Assembly (NCBI GenBank): GCA_000827265.1
Contig: KN834784.1
Coordinates: 499,923 to 563,922 of the forward strand
Length of the DNA stretch: 64,000 bases
Reading direction: 5' to 3'
From: Collybiopsis luxurians FD-317 M1
Lineage: Eukaryota > Basidiomycota > Agaricomycetes > Agaricales > Omphalotaceae
Shown one piece after another: positions 46,254 through 58,200 of this stretch (positions within the stretch are counted from its first letter, which is position 1; the number at the start of each line of letters is the position of its first letter). The notes below the pieces were generated by a model. It saw nothing but the letters and a program-made list of their open reading frames with translations. It did no database searches and was not told the DNA's origin. Both the position numbers and the translations under genes were made by a program.

Positions 46254-47456
46254 CTTGTTGATGTCCTGGTATGTATTTGATGCTTTTCATGTCCTATTGT
46301 ATCTGATTAAATATTATACTACAGCTTATTGCTTTCTAATGCTGTTGTAGTGAATTTCCACTTTGAAATATTTTACGTAGATCAATAATACACCTATTGT
46401 GTCAATTAAAGCATGAATGAATTGCTAGCAGTAACATCAAGGATTTAAATTTTGTTTGAAGTAGTTTTGGTTCATTTTTGGTTTGCCCAAGTGATCCTGG
46501 GAAATTCCCAGGAAGCCTGAGGCATTGCCAGGGAACCTGAGGAATCACCAGGGAGCCTTGAGCCAGCTCATGTGACTCTGTACAATATAATAACTCTCCT
46601 TGAGTATACCTGAAGTCCTCACAAGTCTCCCATCTGCAGTTCTTAAAATCCAAGCACACACCCAGTCCCATACTTACAACTCTCAAGTATCAAATAAAAA
46701 CTTGAAAATTCCTGAGGACAGATCTAGACTCTTTAGGCAATATTATATCAACCTGAACCTTATTAAGATTCCTCATTGCTGGTCTTGGATTTGTTTTAGA
46801 TTTTCTTAGTGTAGATCTTCTACCCTGATTCAGCCAAGGAAATGGGGGGATGTCTCCTGGGGCCCTCTGAGTCCCTGGTGTCCAGTGAGCCTCTGGGTCC
46901 TCAGAATGTTCTGAGGTGGAATCAAGAAAGCCTGGAGGATAGGTGATTTTTCCAGATGAGTTCTGCAAGCTGCTTCTTCTTTCCTTTTGAGGTTAGGGTA
47001 CCATCAATGCATTAAGTGTTTTTGCCCCTAGATTTTGTAGAAGCGGTCTTTGTTGTTGCATTTCCGTGAGAAGCACCAGGCATTGTGGACATAGGAATGA
47101 AAATTATACATCAGAGTCCTTTGTATTTATATGTCTAAGTGGCAAGCTTGGCTGAGTTCTGACACTGTTTGCATCATATACTGGTACATAACTCATGCCA
47201 TTACAGTGGCATATGTGTCACTGTTTAACCTTCAATGTTTGCTTCAGCTCCCCCTCTGAATGTATACTTAACTGGTGTCAGTTGTAACCAGTTGTAACTG
47301 GTCTTTTGCAGTTAAAAACTTTTGATCCATTTGTAAAAAACCACAAACTGCAACTAGTTCTCAATAGAAACTGGTTAATTTATTTCAGTTACATTTTCAG
47401 TTCAGTTCAGTTAAGGTTGCAGTTTATTTCCAGTTCATGGAACTGGACCTTGAAAC
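46254..47456. other. Non-coding, repeat-like DNA left of gypsy-2
   Basis: Two repeat features stand out. Near 46495-46565 three units of the type CCAGGGAACCTGAGG occur about 20 bp apart. Near 47275-47456 the words CAGTT/AACTG recur roughly ten times (for example CAGTTCAGTTCAGTTAAGG), like the subterminal repeats of a DNA transposon. The gypsy-2 element is inserted at the end of this tract. Confidence 0.4.
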
Positions 47457-47986
47457 TGTCACGAAGCGGTTTACAGCGGAGTGGCTTTCAAGAGCACGGT
47501 AATCAGTTTAGGCAAAAGTCTGGTCCCAATTGACAGAGTTAATTAAATAGTCTACTGGTACAAGCAGGATACTCACCTGGTCCCAATCGACAGAGAGGTC
47601 AAGATGGGGACTCAGGTTACAGGTGGTAGGTATATATACTGTAGTAAGCTGTAAGAGGGACTAATGCTACTGGATGACAAGATGAGAAACTAATGCTACT
47701 GGAAGACAATAGCTAAGTGACAGCTACGAGAATAAAAGGTATGGAGCATGTGGTCATGCGACAGATGCGAGAAGAGGAACAAGGACAGTTCATTAATAAA
47801 ACAATGACAGTGGGAACGAAAATAGAAAAAGAACAATGATACCGTGTGGAGTGGAGATAGGGAGGAGTTGTATGTCCAAAAGGTATTGATATGAAAGTTA
47901 GTCATAAACGCGGTCATGTGAAAGATGTATAATAAAAGAGAAATGAATAGGGGTCAGGAATGGATGTTTGTACCAGCTTTACGACA
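47457..47986 (-). repeat. gypsy-2 3' LTR
   Basis: 530 bp, TG...CA ends in element orientation (plus strand begins TGTCACGAAGCGG and ends TTTACGACA). It differs from the partner LTR at 10 sites, nine of them CpG transitions. Confidence 0.95.
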
Positions 47987-48020
47987 TTACCCCCCTCCTT
48001 AAGACCATTGCCCTCAATGG

Positions 48021-51000
48021 TCAAATTTTTGGTGCATTTGGATGTTTCCTGTGAAATTTTTGTACCATTTGTGGAGCGTGTTCCAAGTTTTGGGCCGGTT
48101 CCCAGGAGTTATGTCCTGCATCGTACCCTTTCCACTTTACCAGATATTCCATTCTCTTCCACCGAATACGGCTATCCAATACCTCTTCTACTTTGTACTC
48201 AGGCTCATCCTCTTCCTCCAAGTAAATTGGCTCTGGTGGCATTGGAATTTCCCCATTAATATAATTGCCTTTCCAAGGGTAGAGTTTATCAACATGGAAT
48301 ACAGGGTGTAGTTGATCAAGGGAAAGGGGTAGGTCCAGCTGGTAGTCAAGGGGTCCAATCTTTTGGAGAATTTTAAATGGTCCCAGTTGGCGCTCTCCAA
48401 GTTTCTCACTTGAGAGCTGGAGATTAATGTCCTCTGCACTTAGCCATATGAGATCTCCCTCCTTGAATTGATGGGCCTTTTGCTTTCCCCTCTCATATCC
48501 TTCCTTCTGCTGCTTCTTCCCTAGGTGTAATGCTGCTCCTGCATCCTGCCGTGCCTCACGCAGGATCTGAATGCAGTCTTCTACCCCTGGCATTCCACTG
48601 TGCTGACCTACTGGGATATTGAAAAGTGGGAGGTAGCCGTATGTGACTTCAAATGGTGACATCCCAAGGGCTGAATGTGTGTGGGAATTGATTACAAATT
48701 CAGCCATAGGCAAGTGTTCTGCCCAGTCATCCTGTCGTCGCCCAACATATAAGCGAAGGTATTTTTCTACTTCCTGGTTTGCATGTTCAGTTTGTCCATT
48801 AGCCTGTGGGTGGTATCCAGATGTTAGATTTGATCTGATGCCTAAACGGGAGAGGAGGGATTGCATAAGCTTTGCTGAGAACTGGGGTCCCCGATCTGAT
48901 ATGAAGCATAGGGGGAGGCCATGGAGGCGGAAGATTTCTCGGTAGTAGATATCTGCCACACCTTCAGCGGTGATATTAGTTGTGCAGGGGATAGCGTGGA
49001 TCTGTTTGCCAAAAAGATCTGTGCAGACTAGGATGGCATCATATCCGTTAGACTTGGGGAGCTGAGTGATTAGGTCTACCCCCACTTCCTCCCATAACCC
49101 AGCTGGAATGTCAAGCGGTTGTATTACTGCACGAGGATGCCATTGGATCTTTTTCCTTGCACAGGTTTCACATCCCTCAACATACTTCTCTATAAATGAT
49201 CGCATGGTGGGCCACCAGAAATGGGTGCTGACAAGGTCGAGGGTGCTGTGGAGTCCTGGATGGCCGGCAGAGGGATTGTCATGGCATTGTTGGAGAACTT
49301 CAGTGCGTAGTCCATTGTCTGGTGGTACGTACACCCGTCCCCAGTGGTAGACCAGTCCGTTGTCCTCTTCCCACTCTGCAGTCCCATTTACTAGCCGTTG
49401 TAGTCCCCTCTTCTTCAATTCTTCCAACCCTTCCAATACCTGTGCCTCCCTTTGTGAAGCATTCCAGATCTTATCTTCCAGTGGATTGCATAGAATGGTG
49501 GCAGCAACTTGGGTGAAGTGCTCAGGCTTGAGGACAGTCTGTTGCCGGTTGTCCTCATTATCTGAAACCTGGTAGTGTGCCATACGGGATAGAGCATCTG
49601 CCTGGGTGTTTGCCTTGCCTGGTCGATGTACCATGCGGAAATCAAATTGGGAAAGCCAGAGTGCCCATCGGGCCTGGCGTCAACTAAGGTCTTGTGCTGT
49701 CCACCAAAACTCTAAATTGGAGTGATCAGTGATGATTTCGAATGGTTGAGGGGAGCCTTCCAGGAAACTTCTCCAGTCTTTTAAAGCCTCAATTACTGCT
49801 AGCATCTCCCGATCATAGATCTTGTAGTTCCACTCCGCTGCCTGCATGGAAGCAGAGCGAAAAGCAACAGGGTGCCACTGGCCATCATCCTGTTTCTGGA
49901 AGAGTGCCCCACCAGTTGCATATCCAGATGCATCTACTTCAACCCATGTTGGCTTGTCTGGATCCCAAAGTGTTAGTATTGGTGCAGAGGTGAATGCCGT
50001 ACATAGTGTCTCAAATGCTTCTTGTTGTTGCGTCCCCCAGTCAAAGCCAATATTCTTTTTGGTTAGGTCATTTAAGGGACAGGCTATCCTAGCAAAGTCG
50101 CATATGAATCGGCAGTAAAAGTTAGCAAACCCCAGAAACCCTTGTAATTCATGAAGATTCCGGGGGGTCAGCCAATCACGGACAGCTGCCACTTTTACTG
50201 GGTCCATCCTTACCTCCCCTTCCCGTATTACCAGCCCTAGATACTCAATCTGCTCTTGTTTGAACTCACACTTTTCTGGTCATAGATAGAGGTCATTCTT
50301 CTGGAGTCTGGCTAAGACTTCACGGACTACTTCCTGGTGTTCATCTAGCTGGCCACTGAAGATAAGAATGTCATCCAGGTATACTGCCACTTTTCCTGCT
50401 GCTATAAGATCTGCAAAGATCGAGTTCATCAGTGCTTGAAATGTAGCCGGTGAGTTGGTAAGGCCAAAGAACATGATGTTAGGCTCAAACAGGCCACGGT
50501 TGGTAGAGAATGCAGCTTTCCACTCATCACCTTGTTTGATCCATATGTTATTGTATCCCCAGCGAACATCAAATTTAGTGAAGTAGCGTGCACCCTGAAG
50601 ACGACTAATGATGTCAACCACCAGTGGTAGGGGGTAGCAGTTTTTGATGGTGAATTGATTGAGTTTGCAATAATCCTGGACAAAATGGAGCTTTCCATCT
50701 TTCTTTTTTACAAAGAAGACTGGTGACGATAGCAGAGATTTTGAGGGTCGGATGTAGCCTTTCCATAGATTCTCATCTAGAAAGCGATCAAGTTCTTCTT
50801 GTTCATTCAGGGACATAGGGTAGACCTTGGTACACATTGTCTCGGGTGCACCAGGTACCAATTCTATTGCATGATCCCAGGGTTGATGGGCAGGTAGTTG
50901 TTCAGATGCTGATTCGGAGAATACTTTCCCAAAATCTCAATATGGCTCTGGAACCATCTCCTCAAATGTTTTGGTCAGTTTGTCTTTTTGAGCCCGTTCT

Positions 51001-51764
51001 GCCAATTGTTGGGAGTAGGTATATCCTGCTGCACACCATACCTCCTCTGTTGCATCTAGAAGGATCCCTGCCTTGACCCAGGATCGACGCATTGCTCGAT
51101 TAGCTCGAATTCAACACAGGGGTGACTCCTCTTCTGGTGTCAATGATACCTTTTCTTCGACTAACTTGGGTATAGGAGGAGGGTCAGGTACAATTTGTTC
51201 CAGGATGGAACCATCAGTGGTGACCGCTGCCACTCTACCATTCTCTATATCCTCAGGCACATCTTCGATGGTCACTTTCTGTGGTTTGACTGAGAGCCGC
51301 CCTTTTTCCCAGTCAACTTCTGGGTTTATCTTTCGAAGCCATGGAAGTCCCAGAATGATATCCTCCCCTCCCAGGTTTGTAACCAGAAAATCTGTCCAGC
51401 GTTCTTGGTCATCTACTGTGAGTGCGAGACATGCAAAATGTGTAATCTGCCCTGCTTGATTTGGGGTACCATCAATGTTGAAGATATTTATAGGTTGTTG
51501 TAACAGGGTTGTTCTGAGGTTATGCCATTTGACAAAGTCATTACCCAAGAATAGAGCGGTGGCTCCACAGTCCACCATGGCCGCAGTTGCTATGCTATGT
51601 CTTCTTCCCCTTATCTTTACTTGAATTCGAAAATGTGATGCATTGGGGTCTATTTCCAAAACTGTAGATATTTTACATGATGGGAGTGAGTCGTATGAGG
51701 AAGTAGCATATATAGCAAACTGTTCAGGGGGTGCTCTCGGTGCAGCCGAGATGGGCACCCTCAT
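48021..51764 (-). pseudogene. gypsy-2 Pol: protease, RT, RNase H, integrase, chromodomain; four in-frame TGA
   Basis: Protease: AAMVDCGATALFLGNDFVKW and EDIILGLPWLRKINPEVDW. RT: PSKSLLSSPVFFVKKKDGKL, MFFGLTNSPATFQALMN and the catalytic VAVYLDDILIFS (near 50380). RNase H: TWVEVDASGYATGGALFQ and YDREMLAVIEALKDWRS. Integrase HHCC: GHPGLHSTLDL, CETCARKK, then VGVDLITQLPKSNGYDAILV and SDRGPQFSAKLMQ. Chromodomain near the end: MEYLVKWKGYDAGHNSWEP (near 48120). The integrase-chromodomain part (49634-48021) is an open 537-codon frame. TGA interrupts at 51111, 50937, 50280 and 49680, each at an Arg of the family (for example LS-RQARW, LYL-PEKC). The chromodomain normally steers integration into heterochromatin. 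Confidence 0.93.
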
Positions 51765-53256
51765 TAAAAATCCTCCTGGCGAGATGCATCAGGGGCCATG
51801 GCATTGGCGCAGTTCAGGAGTTCCTGTAGCTGGGCAATCTGGACAGCAAGGTTAGGGGTTGTAGTGGTGGAGGCAGTAAGGGGAGGAGCTGAGGCGGCAA
51901 CCTGGGCTGGTTCATTTGGGAATAAGGTGAACGGCACTGAGGAGGTGGCTGATACCTGTTGGCGGGGTGGCTGACGTCTGCCACGATTGCGCTCCAGGCC
52001 CATAAACTTGTCCTGACAGACTGCCTCTAAGTGGCCACGGCATGCGCAGTAGTGACATACTGTATCCTTCTGTGGACAGTTTTGCTTTTCATGGCTTTGA
52101 GACCCACAGCCATAGCAGCACCCACGCATACAAGCTATAAAGCCATCTCAGGTGTTGCCATTGCTTGTGCAGTTAGCATCAATATCCATAGCATATGGAT
52201 CAGCATGATGGGTGGGGGTATTAGAGTGATTAGGCTGTCGACTACTCATGCTGGGGTCATGCAAGAAAACATCAACAGATATGGCCCTTCTGATAGCCTC
52301 ATCAAGGGTTTGGGCTAACCCTTGAGCAATATTGACTATGATGAGATTTTGACGAATTTCTGGGAGGAGAGCAGAATAGAACCGTTCCCGGAGGCAGTGT
52401 CTGAGAGTCTACTTCGATCACCAATGTCTTTGAACTTCTGAGCGAATTCTGCAACAGTCTGTCCCTTCCCTTGCTGTACCTTTTTGATTGCGTTGCGGGC
52501 TTCCATGCCTGGATCGATGGATTCAAACCTGAGTTTGAACGCCTGAAGGAATTCTACCCATTTCCCATTAAACGGTACCTGCTTGGCATTAAAGGCTGAT
52601 AGATAGGGGGTGGCCCAATCTGCTGCTCCCCCTGAGAGAAATCCTAAGGCTGCTTTGATGGCCCTGGCATCATCATTTTTTAAGTCTGCCTGTTCTGATG
52701 CCCAGCTCTCAAAGTGGGCTATGAAGCAACGAGCTTCTGCACTACTCTGGCCTTTAAAGGGGTCTGGTTTGACCATGCTGGACTTGGTGGTGACAGTAAT
52801 ATTAGTTTGCAAGCTGTTTGTGAGGGCTGCAACCTGCTGGATCAGGCTATGCATAAGCTGGTCAAGACTTTGTTGAGACATGCTTGGGATGGGGAAAGGA
52901 GATGATGTCGGTAGTGGGGGTGCTGGTGAAGATGCAGGTGATGGGCAGGCAGTTACAGTGGTTGAGGCTGGTGGGGCAGTGAGGGCGAGTGGAACTGGAG
53001 GGGCAGTAAGAGTGCGTGGGGCAGTTATGGATCTGGCAATTGGTATGGCAGGGGTACCGTCTCTGAGCTGAGTTGCTTCAGTGATAGAGTTTTCAAGGGC
53101 GTGCGGGCAGGGCTGTTGGTCACAATCGTTCCAACCATCTGGTAGCTGGTGGATGTGAGATCGGGCTTGGGTGTCAAAGGCGTGTGGATAGCTGGAGCAG
53201 TCAACATGTTCGTGACCCAATTCAGAGTCAGACAAATCTGCAGAGAAAGAAGGCAT
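51764..53256 (-). pseudogene. gypsy-2 Gag with zinc knuckles (one frameshift, one TGA)
   Basis: Starts MPSFSADLSDSELGHEHVDC (53256). The Gag core includes DPFKGQSSAEARCFIAHFES, WATPYLSAFNAKQ and FLQAFKLRFESIDPG. A one-base loss near 52385-52395 shifts the frame (IGDRSRLSDTAS then RERFYSALLPEIRQNL). A TGA at 52148-52150 (NT-DGFIAC) precedes two CCHC-type knuckles: CCYGCGSQSHEKQNC and CHYCACRGHLEAVC. The frame ends ASRQEDF at about 51764. Gag would package the element's RNA in cytoplasmic particles. Confidence 0.85.
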
Positions 53257-53324
53257 GGCAGTAGCAGAATCTGTGGGGACAGCCTAGGCAGTAGACTATC
53301 AGCGCAGCAAGGATCTTGACCTAA

Positions 53325-53854
53325 TGTCACGAAGCGGTTTACAGCAGAGTGGCTTTCAAGAGCACAGTAATCAGTTTAGGCAAAAGTCTGGTCCCAATCG
53401 ACAGAGTTAATTAAATAGTCTACTGGTACAAGCAGGATACTCACCTGGTCCCAATCGACAGAGAGGTCAAGATGGGGACTCAGGTTACAGGTGGTAGGTA
53501 TATATACTGTAGTAAGCTGTAAGAGGGACTAATGCTACTGGATGACAAGATGAGAAACTAATGCTACTGGAAGACAATAGCTAAGTGACAGCTATGAGAA
53601 TAAAAGGCATGGAGCATGTGGTCATGCGACAGATGCGAGAAGAGGAACAAGGACAGTTCATTAATAAAACAATGACAGTGGGAACAAAAATAGAAAAAGA
53701 ACAATGATACCATGTGGAGTGGAGATAGGGAGGAGTTGTATGTCCAAAAGGTATTGATATGAAAGTTAGTCATAAATGCGGTCATGTGAAAGATGTATAA
53801 TAAAAGAGAAATGAATAGGGGTCAGGAATGGATGTTCGTACCAGCTTTACAACA
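53325..53854 (-). repeat. gypsy-2 5' LTR
   Basis: 530 bp, plus strand begins TGTCACGAAGCGG and ends TTTACAACA, followed by the TSD GAAAC. The element's internal region begins at 53324 and runs leftwards; the primer-binding site would start TTAGGTCAAGATCC. Confidence 0.95.
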
Positions 53855-55584
53855 GAAACCCTAGTCCAGAGGGCACATAGTAGCAGTTGATTCAGGAAGA
53901 GGTGTCAGTTCTGATGTGGAAGACAGAATATGTGCTGTCAGAACTGAGGCACCTCAGTCAGCGGCTGGGTCAGGGTCCCAAGTGTGTGATTTGGAGTGTA
54001 TACTCACTCTCAATGGTGCCCTAGATGCTGTGTGGGTAGGTGTTAGGTACCCACGCTCACTTTTCTCTTCTAACTAATACACTCAATATAGCATTACTCA
54101 ACTGCCGAAATGATGCATGTCAATGCTATATAAGCTGGGGACTTGATCTCAAGTTCCCCAGCTTGAGTATTTTGTTATTATTGTCTACTTGTTTATACAC
54201 AGTAGTATACAATTGTACACATTAGCTACATTACAATTCAGCCAGTTTATAACAGTCTAGGCTATCATGTTGACTGATACTTAACTGACAATCCACTAGC
54301 TTTGTCTCTCAACTCACTTCTCTCTCACATCTCTCTCTCTGTGGAACTCAGTGTCAGTTCCATTTCTGTGTAAGTACAAGTACAGTAATCAGCTGTACCA
54401 AAGTTTTGCTATTAACAACTCACAGTGACCAGTTCAAGTCATATTGTACCTTTCTCTGTACAATATTACAGAACTAAGCTTTGTAACTACAATACACATT
54501 TCTCTACATAGGTAAGGATAATATAATCCTGTTCAACTAATACATTCTGCATAATAATAGATCTAGTAAGTCATTGTTTACACATAGTAATCCCCATTCC
54601 ATTTAATATCTCAACCAACCTGAACACCTGAGTACAGTGTTCTTACAGTAGGCATACCCACTCAGGACTTAACTGAATGAGTCAAAATTCCTTCTGCTGG
54701 GTCAGTGTTGAGGGAGGCTTGGGAAACATTTGAAGATGTGGATGACCTAGTCTGCAATCATGTTGCAACTCTCTGTCCTGGAGGGGGAGTAGGCTTGCTT
54801 CTACTCTTCCTTGACTTTCCTTTTCATTGCATTTGTGCTTGGGGGCTAGTTTAAGTTTCCTTCTCACCTCTCAGAGGTTTGCTCATAGTCCAAGATATTC
54901 TGAAGATGGGTGAATGTTGGAATTTTGTTAGGACTGGAACTAGAGTTCAAGAGAAGTCAGATAGTGTAGGTCAAGTAGATAATTACATTGAGGTTCACTA
55001 TAGTGGCTTAGTTGCAGGGCTTCACAAGGACCTGCATGTAAGAGGTAGATATGAGAAATGCATGAACTAGATGCAAAAATGACTGAATAAGAGTAATAGG
55101 CAGTAAGTATCAGTAGACATAAGGTAACAGCAGGAATGAAGTTGTAGGTGTGACTTCAGAGCTGTGCAAGTTTGAAAGTATTGATTCAGAGCTCAATTGA
55201 GGTCCAAGTGATGCTAAACAGAATGAGTAGATGTATTTGAAACAAAAAGAAAAGGAGATTACAAGAGAAGTAAGCAAAATGAAAAAGCAGTTAGACAAAT
55301 AGACAGTAGTTCAAGGTAATTCCAACTTTTGCCTATTGTGGGAACTGATCATGAAGTCATATAGTAACTGGAGATGTTGTAATTTTACAGATAGACAGTA
55401 AGGATGTGCAGGGATTATAGAGGTACAACAGAATGTCAATGTGTTAAGGAATTGCATTGTATGTAACTGGGCAGCAGAAAGAGGAATGATGTTGAATGGT
55501 AATGGCTGCAGTGATAGATGATGTCAGTTAGGAAGTGTTAGATGATGGTGTAGGTTTGGATTAGCAGGGAGAATCAGTTGAGGT
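53855..55584. other. Non-coding DNA right of gypsy-2, with one strong hairpin
   Basis: No gene supported. CpG is rare. It contains the near-perfect palindrome at 54132-54164 listed separately, and ends at the stop codon of the ankyrin-repeat gene. Confidence 0.4.
54132..54164. repeat. Near-perfect inverted repeat (hairpin)
   Basis: Arms AAGCTGGGGACTTGA (54132-54146) and TCAAGTTCCCCAGCTT (54149-54164) pair throughout except for one bulged base, with a 2-nt loop. It may be fused terminal repeats of a mobile element; no flanking genes suggest a terminator role. Confidence 0.6.
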
Positions 55585-55826
55585 CTAACACTGGAGTGCA
55601 TTCCCATATTCACCACCCTGAGCATTCACATCTGCACCATTGTCAAGCAGCAACTTGACACCAGCTTCATTGCCTCTCTGTGCAGCTGCCTGGAGTGCAT
55701 TCCCATAGAAACTACCCAGGCATTCAGATCTGCACCATTTTCAAGCAGAAACTTGACAACAGCTTCATTGCCTTCCTTTGGAGTTGCCTGGAGTGCATTC
55801 CCATAGAAACCACCCCAGGCATTCAG

Positions 55827-56237
55827 TATTAGAGGTTATGGACACTAGTTAAGAGAATAGTAGACAGTGCATACAGCACTGAAGTGATCACACAGATCAA
55901 AGGAGAGAAAAAGTGCTACTGGATTGTTTGTGTATGTAGGTGGCTTTATATACAAGTACACAATGTTATACATAGTAGACCATTGGCTAGATAAAAGATA
56001 GATGGGAACATGTAAATAAGTATCATGGGAACTAGTACATGAGAATGGGTATATGTAATAGGAACCATGAGAACTGAGATGGGATGGTGAGACAAGATAT
56101 AAGTACACTACAACTAGATATAGAACAGTGTGAGATGGCAAGGGAACATAAATATAAGTATAGTACAACTACAAGAAAGTGTTCCATAGATAGATATATC
56201 CAATTGTACCTTGTGAATACTTAATTATAATCCAATA
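55827..56237 (-). repeat. copia-2 3' LTR (411 bp)
   Basis: Plus strand begins TATTAGAGGTTATGG and ends ATAATCCAATA, followed by CTCCCCTT, the complement of the polypurine tract. Confidence 0.9.
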
Positions 56238-58200
56238 CTCCCCTTCAAACCTTTGTGAGTCCTATGGATGTAGCAAAGTGTTTGGCCTTCAGAGAGGGCA
56301 AGGCTTTGGTGAAGATGTCTGCTGTCATATCCTCAGTAGGACAATATGTTAAATGTATTTTACCTTCTTCAATTAAATACTGAATAAAATGATAGTGAAT
56401 ATCAATGTGTTTGGTTCAGGCATGGAACTGATCATCTTTGGCCAAGGCAATAGCAGACTGGTTGTCTGAAAGAGTAGGAATAGGAGTTGTAATGGAACCA
56501 AAAATTTCTGATAAAAAGTTCCTAAACCAAATCCCTTCTTTTGCTGCATGGGTGAGAGCAATGTACTCCACTTCTGTAGTGGATAAAGAAATTGTGTCCT
56601 GCCTTTTTGATGACCATGAAACTGCTCCTCCATTGAGCATAAACACATATCCTGAGATCACATGTCTGTCTTCCTGTGACAATCCATCTGCATCTGAATA
56701 TCCTGTAATATCCTCCTGCTTCCCTCCAAAGGTAAGCCATATGTCTCTTGTAGACTTTAAATAGGCATATACATGCTTCAAAGCATTCAAATGCACAATG
56801 CCAGGGTTCTGGGAAAAGCATGCCAAGATGTCTGGTTGAGTAGCAACTGAGAGATACTGTAATGCACCAAGAGCTTCCTTGTAGGGTTTGTTGTGTATCT
56901 GAGTGATTTCCTCAATTGTGGTTGGCATTTGGTCTTTCATAAGATGGACACAAGGGTCAAATGGAATAGTAAGGGGTTTGATATCAGAAAATCCATATCA
57001 GGAGAGAATGGCATTGATGTACCATCACTATGATAGATGAATGGATTTTGAGTGGAGAGATCTGCAAATCTCTATCCCAAGTAGCCAATGAATAGTTCCT
57101 GAATTGACTACTTCAATTATGTCCTTTATATCCCTTTTCAGCTGCTCCATGGTAGATAGAATTTTGGTGACCAATGTCATGTCATCAACATGAATGAAGA
57201 TGATGCTGAAGGGATCTGTGTAATAGAATACAACATGATCAAAATCAGACCTTTTAAATCCTATTTTTGTCATGATTTCCCTGAATCACTGGTACCATCA
57301 TCAACTGGCTTGTTTAAGACCATATAATACCAATTTGAGGTGAAGCACTTGTCTCAGTTTAACCCCTGTATTTATTCCTGGTGGTGCCTTCATAAAGATC
57401 TTTTCATTGTCATCCAATTTCCCATAAAGGTATGCCAATTTTACATCCATTTGATGAATGAGCATATTTTTTTCAGCTACTATGCTAAGGATAGCACAAG
57501 CTGATGCTAATTTGGCAACAAATGTGAAAGTCTCATCTGGGAAATAATCAACATCTGGGATTTGATTAAATCATTGTACCACTAGTCTGGCTCTATAGCC
57601 AATGACTTTCCCAGTTTCATCCTTTTTGGTTCTAAAAACCCATTTGGATGTGAGAATATTTACATTGTCAGGTGGAATGACAATATCATAAGTTCCACAC
57701 TGTTGGAGTCTGGAAGTTTCTTCCTTCATGGCTTCCAACCATTTGGGCCAATCTGGACATTGCATGGCTTCTGCAACTGATAAAGGATCAGACTCTATTT
57801 CTGATGTTACCTGTGCAAGGGATACTGTTAAATGATGAAGTTCCCTGTTTTCCTCAGCATTTCCTTCAATAATTTCTCTGACCTTCTGGGTAGGTCTTCT
57901 GGTTTGTTTACCAGTAATCTCCTCAGGTGGAATGGGTTCTGCTATTTCTTCTGGAACTGGGATAACAGGCTGTTCCAGCTCAGTGATTGATGTTTTCAAA
58001 TTTCCCAAATTTTCATCCTCCCCTTCAACAAGTTGGATCTGCCTGTCAGAAAATACCACATTTCATTCAGTTGTTACCATTTTCCTTTCTGGTCAATAGA
58101 TATAATGTCCTTCTGATTCTGTGTCAATACCTATTCATTGTCCTTCATGTGCCTGTGGTTCCAACTTTCCGGGGCTAACTTTCCTTTTAATATAAACAGT

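Larger units (their letters stand above)
47457..53854 (-). mobile_element. Complete Ty3/gypsy chromovirus (gypsy-2), 6.4 kb, with LTRs and TSD
   Basis: Two 530-bp LTRs (47457-47986 and 53325-53854) bound the element, and the 5-bp direct repeat GAAAC lies just outside (47452-47456 and 53855-53859). Orientation is minus. The polypurine tract AAGGAGGGGGG adjoins the left LTR. The order is Gag, zinc knuckles, protease, RT, RNase H, integrase, chromodomain, as in chromoviruses. LTRs differ at 10 positions (about 2%), so the insertion is recent relative to its neighbours, and CpGs are still frequent. Five in-frame TGA codons and one frameshift make this copy defective. Confidence 0.95.

Noticed and set aside
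54132..54164. Rho-independent-type terminator
   Set aside because: Strong hairpin, but eukaryotic non-coding DNA with no gene ending there.
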